From Candidatus Auribacter fodinae (lineage in GTDB: Bacteria; Auribacterota; Auribacteria; Auribacterales; Auribacteraceae), in contig QZJZ01000096.1 of assembly GCA_003599815.1 (NCBI GenBank), forward strand, positions 1 through 64,000: a DNA stretch of 64,000 bases. The letters are read 5' to 3'. The notes below the pieces were generated by a model, which was given only the letters and a program-made list of their open reading frames with translations, ran no database searches and was not told the origin of the DNA. Below are positions 18,317 through 28,797 of the stretch, piece by piece (the first letter of the stretch is position 1; the number at the start of each line of letters is the position of its first letter). A program made the position numbers and the translations under genes.

Positions 18317-19729
18317 TTACTTATATAGAGGGAGGGTAAACGTAAATGTTGATCCCTCCCCAACTTTACTCTTAACCGTAATTTGCCCGCCATGTAAATT
18401 AACAATCTTTTTCACAATCGCCAATCCGAGTCCAGTGCTGTGTTCTTCTCCTGTAGGTTTTGTTGATGTAAGCATAAACGGCTGAAAAAGATTATGTATT
18501 TCACCATCGGAAATACCTTGTCCCTGATCGGCGACACTGACAGCAACATGGCTTTCAAGAACGCAGGCTGAGACAGTAATCACCGAACCCGCCTGAGAAA
18601 ACTTAATGGCATTACTGATAAGATTTTCCAAAACCTGCACAATTCGCTTCTGGTCAGCCCAAACAGGCTTCAGCGCTCCATTAATGTTAGTCCTAATGAT
18701 AATTTGCTTAGCCTGCGCAATAAGATTGTTTGTGTCTACTACTTCCTCAATCACATCCTGTATGGAAGCAGATTCTTTATCCAGATGCAATTCGCCTGAC
18801 TCAATGGCGCTGATATCCAGCAAATCATTAATAAGATCTATCATTCTGTCACATTGACGGTCTATTCGGCTATACACATCTCTTTCTGAATAAGTAGCTT
18901 TATCTGCGGGCGTTGACTGAATTAGGCTTATAAACCCTTTTATAATCATCAAAGGGTTGCGCAAATCATGAGCCGCATATCCAATGAACTTGTCTTTCAG
19001 TTGATTTAAAGCAATTAACTGTTCATACAAAAACGCCTTTTCCAGTATCATTGACAATTCGCCAGCGAGTTGCAGAAAAATATCGACATGTACATTTTCA
19101 TATGTACATTTTTCCTTGCTGGAAAAAAATATAAAACCAAGTGGTTTGCTAGCGATCAGCGGACAGGTCAGGCTTGATTGTATTCCTTCTGAAAGAATAA
19201 GTTTTGTCGATTCTGATTGAGGAGAATGCGCATGATATTCTTTCAGGTTATTTATTATACGGGGTTTGCCGGAATCCATCACTTTCTGCAAACTGGTTTT
19301 GTGTAATGGAAGTTCATACCCCACACCGAGTTTAACATCCACGCCATCACTGCGTGCCCAACGCGCCTGCACCGCGGCATCCAGAGTAATAAGAGAAAAC
19401 CCTATGCGGTCAAAAGGGATATATTTCCTGAAATTATCATATACATGATTCAACACTTCGTCGATTGTCATTCCCTCATTAATTCGCTTAGTTACACGCA
19501 CTATTTCACGGAGCATTGAGATCTGTTTATGCAGTTTACTGCCCAGTGCAGATAAAGATTTCCCCAACAGCCCAATCTGGTCATTTTTATCCACCGGAAC
19601 AGGTTCAGAAAAATCTTCCTGCAGCATACGCTGAGCCGCATGGATGTATTGTTGTATGCGTGGATCATCAATATGTGAGAGGTTAATATCCTGATTCCTT
19701 TTTACGGTCATGCTGTCTATACATTTCAT
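18317..19729 (-). CDS. Soluble GAF-domain sensor histidine kinase
   Basis: GAF-like region (FRKYIPFDRIGFSLITLD), H-box AAHDLRNPLMIIKGF, N-box NLISNAIKFS, G-boxes ADQGQGISD and GLGLAIVKKIVNLHGG. No clear TM segment. Confidence 0.9.
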   Translation of the reverse strand: MKCIDSMTVKRNQDINLSHIDDPRIQQYIHAAQRMLQEDFSEPVPVDKNDQIGLLGKSLSALGSKLHKQISMLREIVRVTKRINEGMTIDEVLNHVYDNFRKYIPFDRIGFSLITLDAAVQARWARSDGVDVKLGVGYELPLHKTSLQKVMDSGKPRIINNLKEYHAHSPQSESTKLILSEGIQSSLTCPLIASKPLGFIFFSSKEKCTYENVHVDIFLQLAGELSMILEKAFLYEQLIALNQLKDKFIGYAAHDLRNPLMIIKGFISLIQSTPADKATYSERDVYSRIDRQCDRMIDLINDLLDISAIESGELHLDKESASIQDVIEEVVDTNNLIAQAKQIIIRTNINGALKPVWADQKRIVQVLENLISNAIKFSQAGSVITVSACVLESHVAVSVADQGQGISDGEIHNLFQPFMLTSTKPTGEEHSTGLGLAIVKKIVNLHGGQITVKSKVGEGSTFTFTLPLYK

Positions 19730-20080
19730 AGTATCTAAAATTATTTAAAACGAAAAAATTTTTCTTTATTCTGAGGAAAATTGTACAATAAACATTATTC
19801 CTCATTCAATTCATAAATTATTTTGAAACATAATTTAAACCATTCTGTCTATAGAAAATATACCGTATAAAACATCAATTATTCATTTTTCAAACGCATA
19901 ACGATATAAAAAATACTGTGGACTATAATATATGAGTGTGGTATTACTTAAAATACTCTTCTTTATTAATTAAATAGCTAAGTATATTATTTCCAAGTGT
20001 AACGTGATTATTTCCTATCCCGCAGAGCTGTATTGTATAATTATCCTGATGTTTAAAAATAGAAAAATTTTGTAACGGAG

Positions 20081-20782
20081 ATGTTGTGTATGAAAAAGTT
20101 ATCATTGTACTTCATGATCGTTAGTCTGCTGGCAACAGCGGGAAGCCACTCAGGGAGTTATGCAAGTGTTACAAGTGAAGTATATATTTCCTGTACCGTA
20201 AAGTCGTTTGGCGGATATACGCTCAAAGCATATATCACGGACGTGGTACGTGAAGCGGGGCAGCACAATATCGGCTATATTGTGGTCGATGGCGCGTGCA
20301 ATGAACCTTATCCATGGATATTAAGCGTCTACACCGATAACCGTAAATATCAGGGAGCCGCGGGAACTATTCATGCTGAAAAAGTCCTGCAGGGCTTTAT
20401 CCGTGAAGGCGGCGGAAATATACCATTGATGTTCCAAACGCCAAACACCGGCGATAAATGGGTTTATGTTCCTGACATAAATGACCCGAATTATACATCC
20501 TATTACGCTATTCGTGATCTTGGTCCCGGAGCAGTCATCCCGGCTAATACAACACGCCAGCAAGTAGTTCTCGGTATTGACCCTCGCAATGCCGCATGGG
20601 TTGCTGGTCCTGACGGAATACTATTTACGGATGATGATAATCTATACGGAGATACAAGCCTCCCTACGCCATTTAAAATTATGCTGGCTGTTCAGGTTCC
20701 TGAAAATGTCCCTATGGGACCAAAATCACCGGTGGGCGAATACAAAACAAGGCTTATTTTTGAGATAGTAACTGAACCGTAA
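20081..20782 (+). CDS. Secreted protein, possible pilin/surface-fibre-like; paralogous to the 347-aa protein at 21705
   Basis: Signal peptide MKKLSLYFMIVSLLATAG; shares PYPWILSVYTDNRKYQGAAGTIH and a C-terminal PVGEYKTRLIFEIVTEP pattern with the downstream protein. Start may be the ATG at 20090. Confidence 0.6.
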   Translation: MLCMKKLSLYFMIVSLLATAGSHSGSYASVTSEVYISCTVKSFGGYTLKAYITDVVREAGQHNIGYIVVDGACNEPYPWILSVYTDNRKYQGAAGTIHAEKVLQGFIREGGGNIPLMFQTPNTGDKWVYVPDINDPNYTSYYAIRDLGPGAVIPANTTRQQVVLGIDPRNAAWVAGPDGILFTDDDNLYGDTSLPTPFKIMLAVQVPENVPMGPKSPVGEYKTRLIFEIVTEP

Positions 20783-20805
20783 TTCGAAAAACACAGGAAT
20801 ACGCC

Positions 20806-21708
20806 ATGATACATATAGATTTCAAGAAAATTAGTTTGGTCGCGGCACTCTTTGGTGTCCTTTCAAACAGTGCATATGCGGTTAATGTCGAACCTTTAAA
20901 AATGGAACTGTCAATACCAGCAGGGACAACGAAAGAAGTAACCCTTAACCTCAGCAATAAAGCTCCTGAAGCCGTGTCTATTGAAGCTTCAACAAGCACA
21001 TACAGATTTATGTTAAGTGAGAACAGTGTCTTACCGGAAGGCAAACAGCCTGCCGACTTACTCGCTTCGTGCGAAAGCTGGATTTCGCTGGCTCAATCCT
21101 CACTGGTAGTTAATCCCGGTGAACAGCAGGTACTGAATTTCACGATCAGTGTACCTCAGAATGCTTCCGGCGAATATGCCGCCTGTATCCTGATTGACGA
21201 GCTGTCCGGTTCAGCCCAGCCTCCGGAAATACTAGACAGCGACAATGAAGCATTAGGTGTGGATCTCAATCTTGAGATGGTATACAGGCGTTCTATAGCT
21301 ATTTACGTGTTCGTTGAGGGCACCACATCAATACAAGGTGAAATTCTCGGTATCACAATAACAGACATGTCAACGGAAGAACTGGTAAAAGAAAATTTCC
21401 AGTTCAAGGCAAACAATCTCAAATTTCTCATCACTCTGCATAATTCCGGCACACGCCACATTAGGGCAAAAGGTAATATAATCATATTCAATAACGCAGG
21501 CGAACCGATTGATTCCCTGCAAAGCGGCATCACACTTCCAGTATTTCCCGGATTTTCTGAGCGCATTCCGGTATTTTGGCCTGTTCCGGAAATCCCTGAA
21601 GGCGGACAACAGTACACAGCCGTTGTCACCCTTGATTTAGGTGACGGCAATATTGTTCAGAGTGAGACTAATTTTTCAGTTAATGAAAAAGGATTTATCG
21701 TAAAATGA
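20806..21708 (+). CDS. Secreted Ig-fold protein, possible PapD-like periplasmic chaperone
   Basis: Signal peptide, then NVEPLKMELSIPAGTTKEVTLNLSNKAPEAVSIEASTSTYRF and LVVNPGEQQVLNFTISVP; chaperone-like beta-sandwich patterns. Confidence 0.5.
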   Translation: MIHIDFKKISLVAALFGVLSNSAYAVNVEPLKMELSIPAGTTKEVTLNLSNKAPEAVSIEASTSTYRFMLSENSVLPEGKQPADLLASCESWISLAQSSLVVNPGEQQVLNFTISVPQNASGEYAACILIDELSGSAQPPEILDSDNEALGVDLNLEMVYRRSIAIYVFVEGTTSIQGEILGITITDMSTEELVKENFQFKANNLKFLITLHNSGTRHIRAKGNIIIFNNAGEPIDSLQSGITLPVFPGFSERIPVFWPVPEIPEGGQQYTAVVTLDLGDGNIVQSETNFSVNEKGFIVK

Positions 21709-22748
21709 AAAAATTATCACTTCTATATGCGATAGCTTTTCTTGGAATCAGCGTAGCGACTGCGGAAGCACAGCTAATTTCTGAGTCACATTATTACAAA
21801 AAAACCGCTTTACCGGGTGAAACAGTCACATTTACCGCCCGATTAAGAAATATTTCCAGCTCGGCACAACTCGTCTACGGAGCAGTTGTGGTTACAACTC
21901 GCGGTACCGCGTCCTTTGAATTATACCCATCACCCGCACCGCCTCCTCTTCTCATTCAGGTGCAAGGACGAGGCGAACTCAATTTATCTGTACGGCTTCC
22001 GGAAGAAGAAGGCAGTTATTCTGTATCCATGCTGGTATTTGACGCTTTTACCGACACGCGTATTCTTACAGTATTTGGACAAATGCCATTGTTTATCGGT
22101 GACCCGCAACAGAGCATAAATGTACATCCGTCACGTGTAAATTTCGGTAAGCTGGAATACGGAAGGTTCATGTATCCCATCCCCTTCAAAGTTCGTTATA
22201 AGATATTTCTCCCCAATGCAATAGGAGACCAAAGCCCTTGGGCAATAAGGATATATACCGATAACGCCAATAAGTACAAAGGGTTGCGGGGAACCATCCG
22301 GCAACTAAGCCCCGCCGGATTGGTACACTCTACGGGTAAATACACTATCCCAATTAAATTCTGGAATTTGAACTGGGGGCCTGATGCCCACACCACCGGC
22401 TGGGACGCCGCAATACAAGGCCCTCCCCCTATTGAAGACGATAGGTTTTGGAAAGGAGTACTCACCGATGAAAGCACTCCTGACCATCCGATAAATGATC
22501 ATGATCTTAAACCATGGCTGAGTATACATGATTATGCAGATATGACTGTGGAACCAGACACATGGCGTCGTGCAGTTGGATTTTTCCCGTATGACGGACA
22601 ATTTCTTAACCCAACAAATTTAGTTGGAGATTACCAGTTGTCCCGTTCACCCGACCCGTTTGAATTTTATCTCGCTCTGGAGTTAAATTCAACAGCGGTA
22701 CGGGGCAAATACAGCGGCCGGCTTGTGTTGGAACTTATATCGCCCTGA
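21705..22748 (+). CDS. Secreted protein with N-terminal Ig-like half and C-terminal pilin-like half
   Basis: Overlaps the previous stop (ATGA). Contains QSPWAIRIYTDNANKYKGLRGTIR, similar to the 233-aa protein, and C-terminal YSGRLVLELISP. Confidence 0.6.
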   Translation: MKKLSLLYAIAFLGISVATAEAQLISESHYYKKTALPGETVTFTARLRNISSSAQLVYGAVVVTTRGTASFELYPSPAPPPLLIQVQGRGELNLSVRLPEEEGSYSVSMLVFDAFTDTRILTVFGQMPLFIGDPQQSINVHPSRVNFGKLEYGRFMYPIPFKVRYKIFLPNAIGDQSPWAIRIYTDNANKYKGLRGTIRQLSPAGLVHSTGKYTIPIKFWNLNWGPDAHTTGWDAAIQGPPPIEDDRFWKGVLTDESTPDHPINDHDLKPWLSIHDYADMTVEPDTWRRAVGFFPYDGQFLNPTNLVGDYQLSRSPDPFEFYLALELNSTAVRGKYSGRLVLELISP

Positions 22749-22784
22749 AATCATAAACTGAATCTTTAATCATAAAAAAAAGAG

Positions 22785-25700
22785 ATGATCATGAAGAAAT
22801 TAAATCATTCTGAGACAGGTTTAATTTTTAAAACCATCTGCACGGCCATAATTACCACTACTTTGATCTTTCCTCCCGATCTGATGGCGACGATGTCAGT
22901 ACCCTTGTTAACCGGCCGAGCGGTGTATCTTTATAACGAAAACAAACTTGATGAATCATTGATACAGTGGAACAAAATTCTTGAACTGGATCCGGCAAAC
23001 AAACTGGCACAGTCATATACCCAGAAGATCAAAGAATCAAAGTCACGGCGCAAAACTAAAGCTGAAGATTCTATTGATCCAGCCAACCTAAAACCAGTTG
23101 TATATGATCCAGTTGCAAACGTAATAGAACGCAACGCATCACTGGGGCTTGAATATTTCCACCGCAAAAACTATGAAGAGGCGGAAGGCAGATGGAATGC
23201 CATTCTCAATAGGTACCCCGATAACATCACTATCCGTAAGTATATGGCTCTTACCTTGTTTAAAGAAAATAAGTTCGACCGTTCTTTACAGGAATGGATA
23301 CGCGTTCAAAAGCAAGACTCTGAAGACGCTCAGGCTAAACAGTACATCGATATACTGTCTGAAAAAACCTATGTCGAGCTGGAAGAAATCGCTCAGGGAA
23401 TCACGCTTCCAAAACCAAAAATCAAAAGTGCAGACGTTACCGAAAAACCTTTCCTTAGTTTTGAAGGTGTTGACTCAACATTATTATTCAGCGGTTACTC
23501 GGTCGACAGGAGTCGCATTGACGAAGATACCGCGGCTTTTGATGAAGAAGTGCGAATTAGAACTTCCATTAATGGAGACCCTCTCCACATCGAACAAGCG
23601 AATACCGTTTACAGAAACCATCCTGATGCTTTAGATGGTGTCGGAACGCTTGATTCTGGCGACTATGAAGCTTTCGACCGATTTCGCCGCCTTACAACAA
23701 AATACTACGGAAAAAATCTCCAGGTTCTTGTTGGAGATATTCATACACATTACCTATTCAGTAAAAACCCCAGCAAATTCATTTATCCCGGTATTGATTA
23801 TCGCGGCGTAAACGTTATTTATACCATGGATAAATTTCGTGGAAAATTTTTATGGGGATTAATGCCGCTATACGAACTGCGGCGTACAGTTACCGGCGCG
23901 CCGCGTGAAGGCTCCCTCAACCGGTTGGTTGCGTCTCGTGATAGTCTTGAGTTCAGCAGAAACTACTTCTATCCTCGCGAAGTGACCGCCGTCGATGCCA
24001 TGTACGAATTCCATCCTCAGTATACACTGGGCGCTATCTATGCTCATACTGAAGACCACAGCCATATCAAAAAGATTTCAAACCGTTTTCCATCAATAAA
24101 CAACTATATGCTGTCTGTCAACCAGTCCATTAACCTTTTTCCGGGAAAACGCGTTGATTTACAAAGTTATGAACCTGAATTTCAGGAAGGAAAAACATTA
24201 GACAATTTCCTTGAGTATCTTGCCTACATGAAAGAAAATTTCAAGTGGTACATTTTTCATGAAGTCGTTTATTCATGGTACTCAGCGAAAGTTGACAATT
24301 CTCTCGAAATATACTCTCCGCTTGATGAACTGAACAGGGATGAAAACCTTGAAGACTGGGCAACATTTCTCCGCAGTGAAATGGCAATGCCAAAAGTCCA
24401 CTCGGAAATTATCTACCAGCGAGTAGGCACTGATTTCAGAAACCCTTCCGGCTTTACATATGCCCAGACAGTCACATACGACCGTGAATATATGATGGCA
24501 AAAACGTATTATTATCCTAAAGATGATTTGAATTTCAGTTTGAATACATCAAAAATTCGTTCAGACCTTCCTCGTGACCCATATGTGGCAAAAAAAGACT
24601 GGAACGAAGCTAAATTGAATATGCGGTGGTTACCGGGTGGTATGATGCCCGACGTTTCCATGGATGGCAGTTTTGCCAACTATAAATCATCCGAAAGAGG
24701 CGAATATGCACCCAACGACTGGTTAATCGGCGCATATTGCATAGGTTTATCGAAGACCATAATGGATTGGGATTTGCATGGGCAATACAAAATTACCAGC
24801 AGTAGAGACGACCAGCATGCTTTTGATGAAACCTACATAAATTTCTTTTCTTTGGAAGCGTTTAAAACCCTGTGGGAAGGGGTTGATTTCTCGGTAGGAC
24901 ATTTCAACACGGATAAAAACATTCATCAGCCATCACCATCATGGGATTTTGACAGGGACACTATTCATACGGATGTAACACTTTCTTTTGACCTCTGGGA
25001 TACATCCTCACTGTCATTTTTCTACAGTTATCTGACTGATACAGACAACTTTGAAGATCCGGATCAGGCGAAAGTCCATTCACTTTCTACAACCTACGCA
25101 TGGCCAATTTACATCACTCTGCGCGATGAGAAAAAACTCGATTTATACCCGTATATTACCTGCCTTACGAATGAAAGCGGTCGTAAGAAATTTGATAACA
25201 TCATTGTTGAACCGTCTTTCAGAGCAAAATACCAGATCAACCAAAAAAGTTTTATAAATCTTCAGTCGTCATACCGTCATGACACTGGATACGAAGATGA
25301 ATTCCGGTGTTATATGTACCTTACTTTCGGGTTTGACGCAGAGTATGTTAATGTAAAAAGCGCTGATTCAATGCCCACTTTGAATCATCTTGTAAAGAGA
25401 CAACAGCAATTAGCTCTTAATACAGGAGAGAGTATAACAATCAATGTCATTGACAAGAAAAAACTTCATGCCATCGCCTCTGAAACGGTCGTGATAGACT
25501 CCTCTGGCATGATCAATTCGTCATTATGTGCGCCGGTATCAGTTTTAAATGCGTCTTCTGAGGAAGTAGAAACGAGAATAGAAAAATTGCTCACCGGTCA
25601 ATTGGCACATTGTGAAGTTAAAATATCTCCGGCAAATCAAAGCGCCGGTTCTGTCGTGGTGCTTGGCGAAGTACTGAACCCGGGAATATACTCAATAAAC

Positions 25701-26042
25701 CAGCAGATAAACCTTTATGACGCGATTTCACTTGCCGGCGGAACGGATCCATACAGAGCGAATCACACCGCCATAAAGGTCACACGAAACTCCACTGGAG
25801 AAACTTTTGTAGTGAACCTGCATAACTATCTTAATGATACTGATACCACAAAAAATATCGCAATTCTCGATGGTGATATTATCAGCGTTCCTAAAACAGC
25901 TCCAGCTCATATGGATGATTTTTTTGCGGGTATCTTCGGACGATCACGAGACAAAAAGCTGAGGACTAAGAAAGCTGTAGACAATATTGATACACAGGAA
26001 ACAACTATGCAGGAAAAGGATTCTTCCATTTCCAATTCTTAA
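22785..26042 (+). CDS. TPR, outer-membrane beta-barrel-like and SLBB-domain fusion protein (export/assembly-type)
   Basis: N-terminal TPR-like repeats (YLYNENKLDESLIQWNKILELDPANKLAQSY), aromatic alternating strands in the middle, C-terminal GSVVVLGEVLNPGIYSINQQINLYDAISLAGGTDPYRANHTAIKVTRN...GDIISVPK typical of SLBB/polysaccharide export proteins. Confidence 0.72.
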   Translation: MIMKKLNHSETGLIFKTICTAIITTTLIFPPDLMATMSVPLLTGRAVYLYNENKLDESLIQWNKILELDPANKLAQSYTQKIKESKSRRKTKAEDSIDPANLKPVVYDPVANVIERNASLGLEYFHRKNYEEAEGRWNAILNRYPDNITIRKYMALTLFKENKFDRSLQEWIRVQKQDSEDAQAKQYIDILSEKTYVELEEIAQGITLPKPKIKSADVTEKPFLSFEGVDSTLLFSGYSVDRSRIDEDTAAFDEEVRIRTSINGDPLHIEQANTVYRNHPDALDGVGTLDSGDYEAFDRFRRLTTKYYGKNLQVLVGDIHTHYLFSKNPSKFIYPGIDYRGVNVIYTMDKFRGKFLWGLMPLYELRRTVTGAPREGSLNRLVASRDSLEFSRNYFYPREVTAVDAMYEFHPQYTLGAIYAHTEDHSHIKKISNRFPSINNYMLSVNQSINLFPGKRVDLQSYEPEFQEGKTLDNFLEYLAYMKENFKWYIFHEVVYSWYSAKVDNSLEIYSPLDELNRDENLEDWATFLRSEMAMPKVHSEIIYQRVGTDFRNPSGFTYAQTVTYDREYMMAKTYYYPKDDLNFSLNTSKIRSDLPRDPYVAKKDWNEAKLNMRWLPGGMMPDVSMDGSFANYKSSERGEYAPNDWLIGAYCIGLSKTIMDWDLHGQYKITSSRDDQHAFDETYINFFSLEAFKTLWEGVDFSVGHFNTDKNIHQPSPSWDFDRDTIHTDVTLSFDLWDTSSLSFFYSYLTDTDNFEDPDQAKVHSLSTTYAWPIYITLRDEKKLDLYPYITCLTNESGRKKFDNIIVEPSFRAKYQINQKSFINLQSSYRHDTGYEDEFRCYMYLTFGFDAEYVNVKSADSMPTLNHLVKRQQQLALNTGESITINVIDKKKLHAIASETVVIDSSGMINSSLCAPVSVLNASSEEVETRIEKLLTGQLAHCEVKISPANQSAGSVVVLGEVLNPGIYSINQQINLYDAISLAGGTDPYRANHTAIKVTRNSTGETFVVNLHNYLNDTDTTKNIAILDGDIISVPKTAPAHMDDFFAGIFGRSRDKKLRTKKAVDNIDTQETTMQEKDSSISNS

Positions 26043-26062
26043 TAATTCAGTGCTTAATGAAT

Positions 26063-27223
26063 TCATTGTTTTGAGTTGTTTTCGAAATAATTTAGTATGC
26101 CGCGGGTAATACCATCTGCGATGCACTCTGTCCTGTCCTCGTACAAAAGGCGATTTTGCTCATCAGGACACGACAGAAATACTGCTTCAACAAGTACTGC
26201 GGGAACGTCCAAGGTTTCTCTCGCCATATGAAGATCTTTACCGGATATCCCTTTATACGGAGCTATACTCTCTTCATATTGTCTGCTGGCGTCCCTGTTA
26301 CGCTGAATAATTTCCGCTGGTATTTTTGGTTCTTCTTCCGGCGGTGCAACAGGCGTTGAAGGATTTTTCTCTTTCCATAAAGCAGTCCGTCGTTGCTTTA
26401 CAGACGCCAATTTCTGTTCTAATTCAGAAGATAATACAAAATCAACATCCAGCTCTGCCTTTAATGCCCGTGATATCATATCAGCCAATTTAACGGATTC
26501 CTCATACGCATGCGAATTCTGCAGGCGCTCATGAATATACCAGTACATCGGATACAAAAGATCTCTTTCACTCGGGCCCCACACATAAACCCGCGTATAG
26601 TTTAGTTCCGGCAGAGCAGTATCAGGCTGATCGAATATAGGAAACGCAAACTCACTTGAATTAAGGTGAATGGATACAGCTATATCGGGGTTAATAGCAC
26701 GGCATAATGCAGACCGTGTATCCAACGATAATGTCGTCTGTTCGGAATCTCGGGAAAGAATAACCATTATTCCGCAGTTTTCAAGATTCCGCTTTACCAG
26801 CCGGGCAATAGCAAGATTTACAGTATTCTCAGTGATAAGGTATGCGGTAGTGTCATTGTCTTTTTTAGCCGGATCAATAATAGCCGCCCCAGGATCAGAA
26901 CCGCCATGTCCGGGATCAAGATAGACAACCTTCTGTTCCACACTATCTCTTTCAGATTCAGGCGGCAAATGCCGCAATCGTTCAGTAATAATTTTGCGTG
27001 CTTCATTAATACTTTCATATCGCCTTTTTAACAAGTTTTTATATGTCTTTTTCGTATATGATGTATTATCAAGCTGATGTATTATTTCAGGGGTATACTT
27101 TTCCCGGAGAAAAGCTTCTTCGCCGGACAAACGCCGTAACGCTTGTTGAAGGACTAAACGCTCCTCAGCGCAGGCAATTGTGGAAACGGCTAATACTGTT
27201 ATTAGAAGGGCATATCGTATCAT
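26063..27223 (-). CDS. Secreted N-acetylmuramoyl-L-alanine amidase (Amidase_3 family)
   Basis: Signal peptide; VVYLDPGHGGSDPGAAI, ILSRDSE, AVSIHLNSSEF, VPAVLVEAVFLSCPDE. Confidence 0.9.
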   Translation of the reverse strand: MIRYALLITVLAVSTIACAEERLVLQQALRRLSGEEAFLREKYTPEIIHQLDNTSYTKKTYKNLLKRRYESINEARKIITERLRHLPPESERDSVEQKVVYLDPGHGGSDPGAAIIDPAKKDNDTTAYLITENTVNLAIARLVKRNLENCGIMVILSRDSEQTTLSLDTRSALCRAINPDIAVSIHLNSSEFAFPIFDQPDTALPELNYTRVYVWGPSERDLLYPMYWYIHERLQNSHAYEESVKLADMISRALKAELDVDFVLSSELEQKLASVKQRRTALWKEKNPSTPVAPPEEEPKIPAEIIQRNRDASRQYEESIAPYKGISGKDLHMARETLDVPAVLVEAVFLSCPDEQNRLLYEDRTECIADGITRGILNYFENNSKQ

Positions 27224-27257
27224 AATGTCATATATGACGGTAATTCTCGTACATTGT

Positions 27258-28703
27258 TCACTTTATAGTTATATCGCTTGCAGGTGATGGAGGGAACAAG
27301 ATCCCGACCAGAAACGTCCACGCAGTTCCAACAACGATATACCACGGCCACGCAACAGGTGTTTTTGATACAAAGTACACCACCGGCAAACTTGTCAACA
27401 TAGCAACAATAGTGCCTGTCTCATTTCCCCGTTTCGTCAGTGTTCCAATAAGGAAAACGCCCAGTAGAGCGCCATATGTAAATGATGTTATTTTGAATGA
27501 AACTATCAACACTGTCCCCATGTTCTTACATAAATAAGCAATACCAACAAGCAGTATCGCGAAAACCAGCACTGAAATACGAGAAATCAGCAGATAGTGC
27601 TCTTCCTCTTTATTTCGATTAATATACGGTTTATATATATCGCATACCGCACTGGATGCCAGCGCGTTCAATGCTGAGTCCAGACTTGACATGGCCGCCG
27701 CAAACACACCGACAACAAGTAATCCCGATATACCGTTTGGTAAACGGGTTAATATGAAATAAGGAAATATATGGTCTGGTATTACCGGTATATTTGGATC
27801 AGGGTTTAATGAATAAAAGACAAAAAGCAGTACTCCTATTCCAAGAAAGACAATTACCACCGGAAAATCAAGAATACCTGTCATGATAAGCGCTTTTTGC
27901 GCCAGCTTTACATTTTTACAGGTCAGCATGCGCTGGGTCAAATCCTGATCTGTGCCCAATGCGGCGAAAGTCAGAAAACAACCGGCGATAATACCGGTTA
28001 AGAGCGTAAATTCTCTGGTTATATCAAGTGAAAAATCAAAGAGGGTCAGCTTTTCTGCCGGTAAGGCAATATTCATCACAGCGCCCCATCCTCCATTGTA
28101 TTGAAACAGCAGAACAACTACAAGACAGGCACCTCCCATAAACACGATAATCTGCATAACATCCGTCCAAATAACCGCTTTGATGCCGCCCCATATGGTA
28201 TATGCCGTAGCGATTCCGGCAGAAATCATAACAGCGGTAAAAAGAGGTATATTAAAAACAACATGCAATGCCAGAGAGGCCACATACAACCGCACGCCGC
28301 TAGCCAACAGGCGCGTAAGAAAAAAGAAAACCACACCAGCTATCTGGGTTACTACACCAAACCTATGAAGAAGGTATTCATAGACCGTAGTAACACGGAA
28401 ATGGTAAAACGCTTTAAGAAAAATCGTCGCTATCAGGATCCGACCGATTAAGGATCCTATTGCTAACTGAAGATAAGTAAAATTACCGCCCGTCTGGTAC
28501 GCTATTGAAGGCGCCCCGATAAATGTTACTGCACTGCATTCTGTAGCAAGGATTGACAATCCCACGGCAAGCCACGGCATAGACCTTCCACCAAGAAAAA
28601 AATCGTCTGTGTTCTCTTCCTTACGGCTCGCCAGAGCGCCAATAACCGCTAAACAGACGATGTACAGCACCATGACAATGATATTGAGAGGGGTTAAAAA
28701 CAT
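27258..28703 (-). CDS. Sodium:solute symporter family (SSS) transporter
   Basis: 481 aa, about 13 hydrophobic segments; DDFFLGGRSMPWLAVGLSILATECSAVTFIGAPSIAY. AAGGAG SD upstream. Confidence 0.92.
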   Translation of the reverse strand: MFLTPLNIIVMVLYIVCLAVIGALASRKEENTDDFFLGGRSMPWLAVGLSILATECSAVTFIGAPSIAYQTGGNFTYLQLAIGSLIGRILIATIFLKAFYHFRVTTVYEYLLHRFGVVTQIAGVVFFFLTRLLASGVRLYVASLALHVVFNIPLFTAVMISAGIATAYTIWGGIKAVIWTDVMQIIVFMGGACLVVVLLFQYNGGWGAVMNIALPAEKLTLFDFSLDITREFTLLTGIIAGCFLTFAALGTDQDLTQRMLTCKNVKLAQKALIMTGILDFPVVIVFLGIGVLLFVFYSLNPDPNIPVIPDHIFPYFILTRLPNGISGLLVVGVFAAAMSSLDSALNALASSAVCDIYKPYINRNKEEEHYLLISRISVLVFAILLVGIAYLCKNMGTVLIVSFKITSFTYGALLGVFLIGTLTKRGNETGTIVAMLTSLPVVYFVSKTPVAWPWYIVVGTAWTFLVGILFPPSPASDITIK

Positions 28704-28797
28704 ACTGAACTCCTTATTGCTGTTTTTGCTACTCTAACGCAGGAATAACAAAATAGCAATAACTGATACACCGCCACCCTTCAGAAAAAATATTTTT

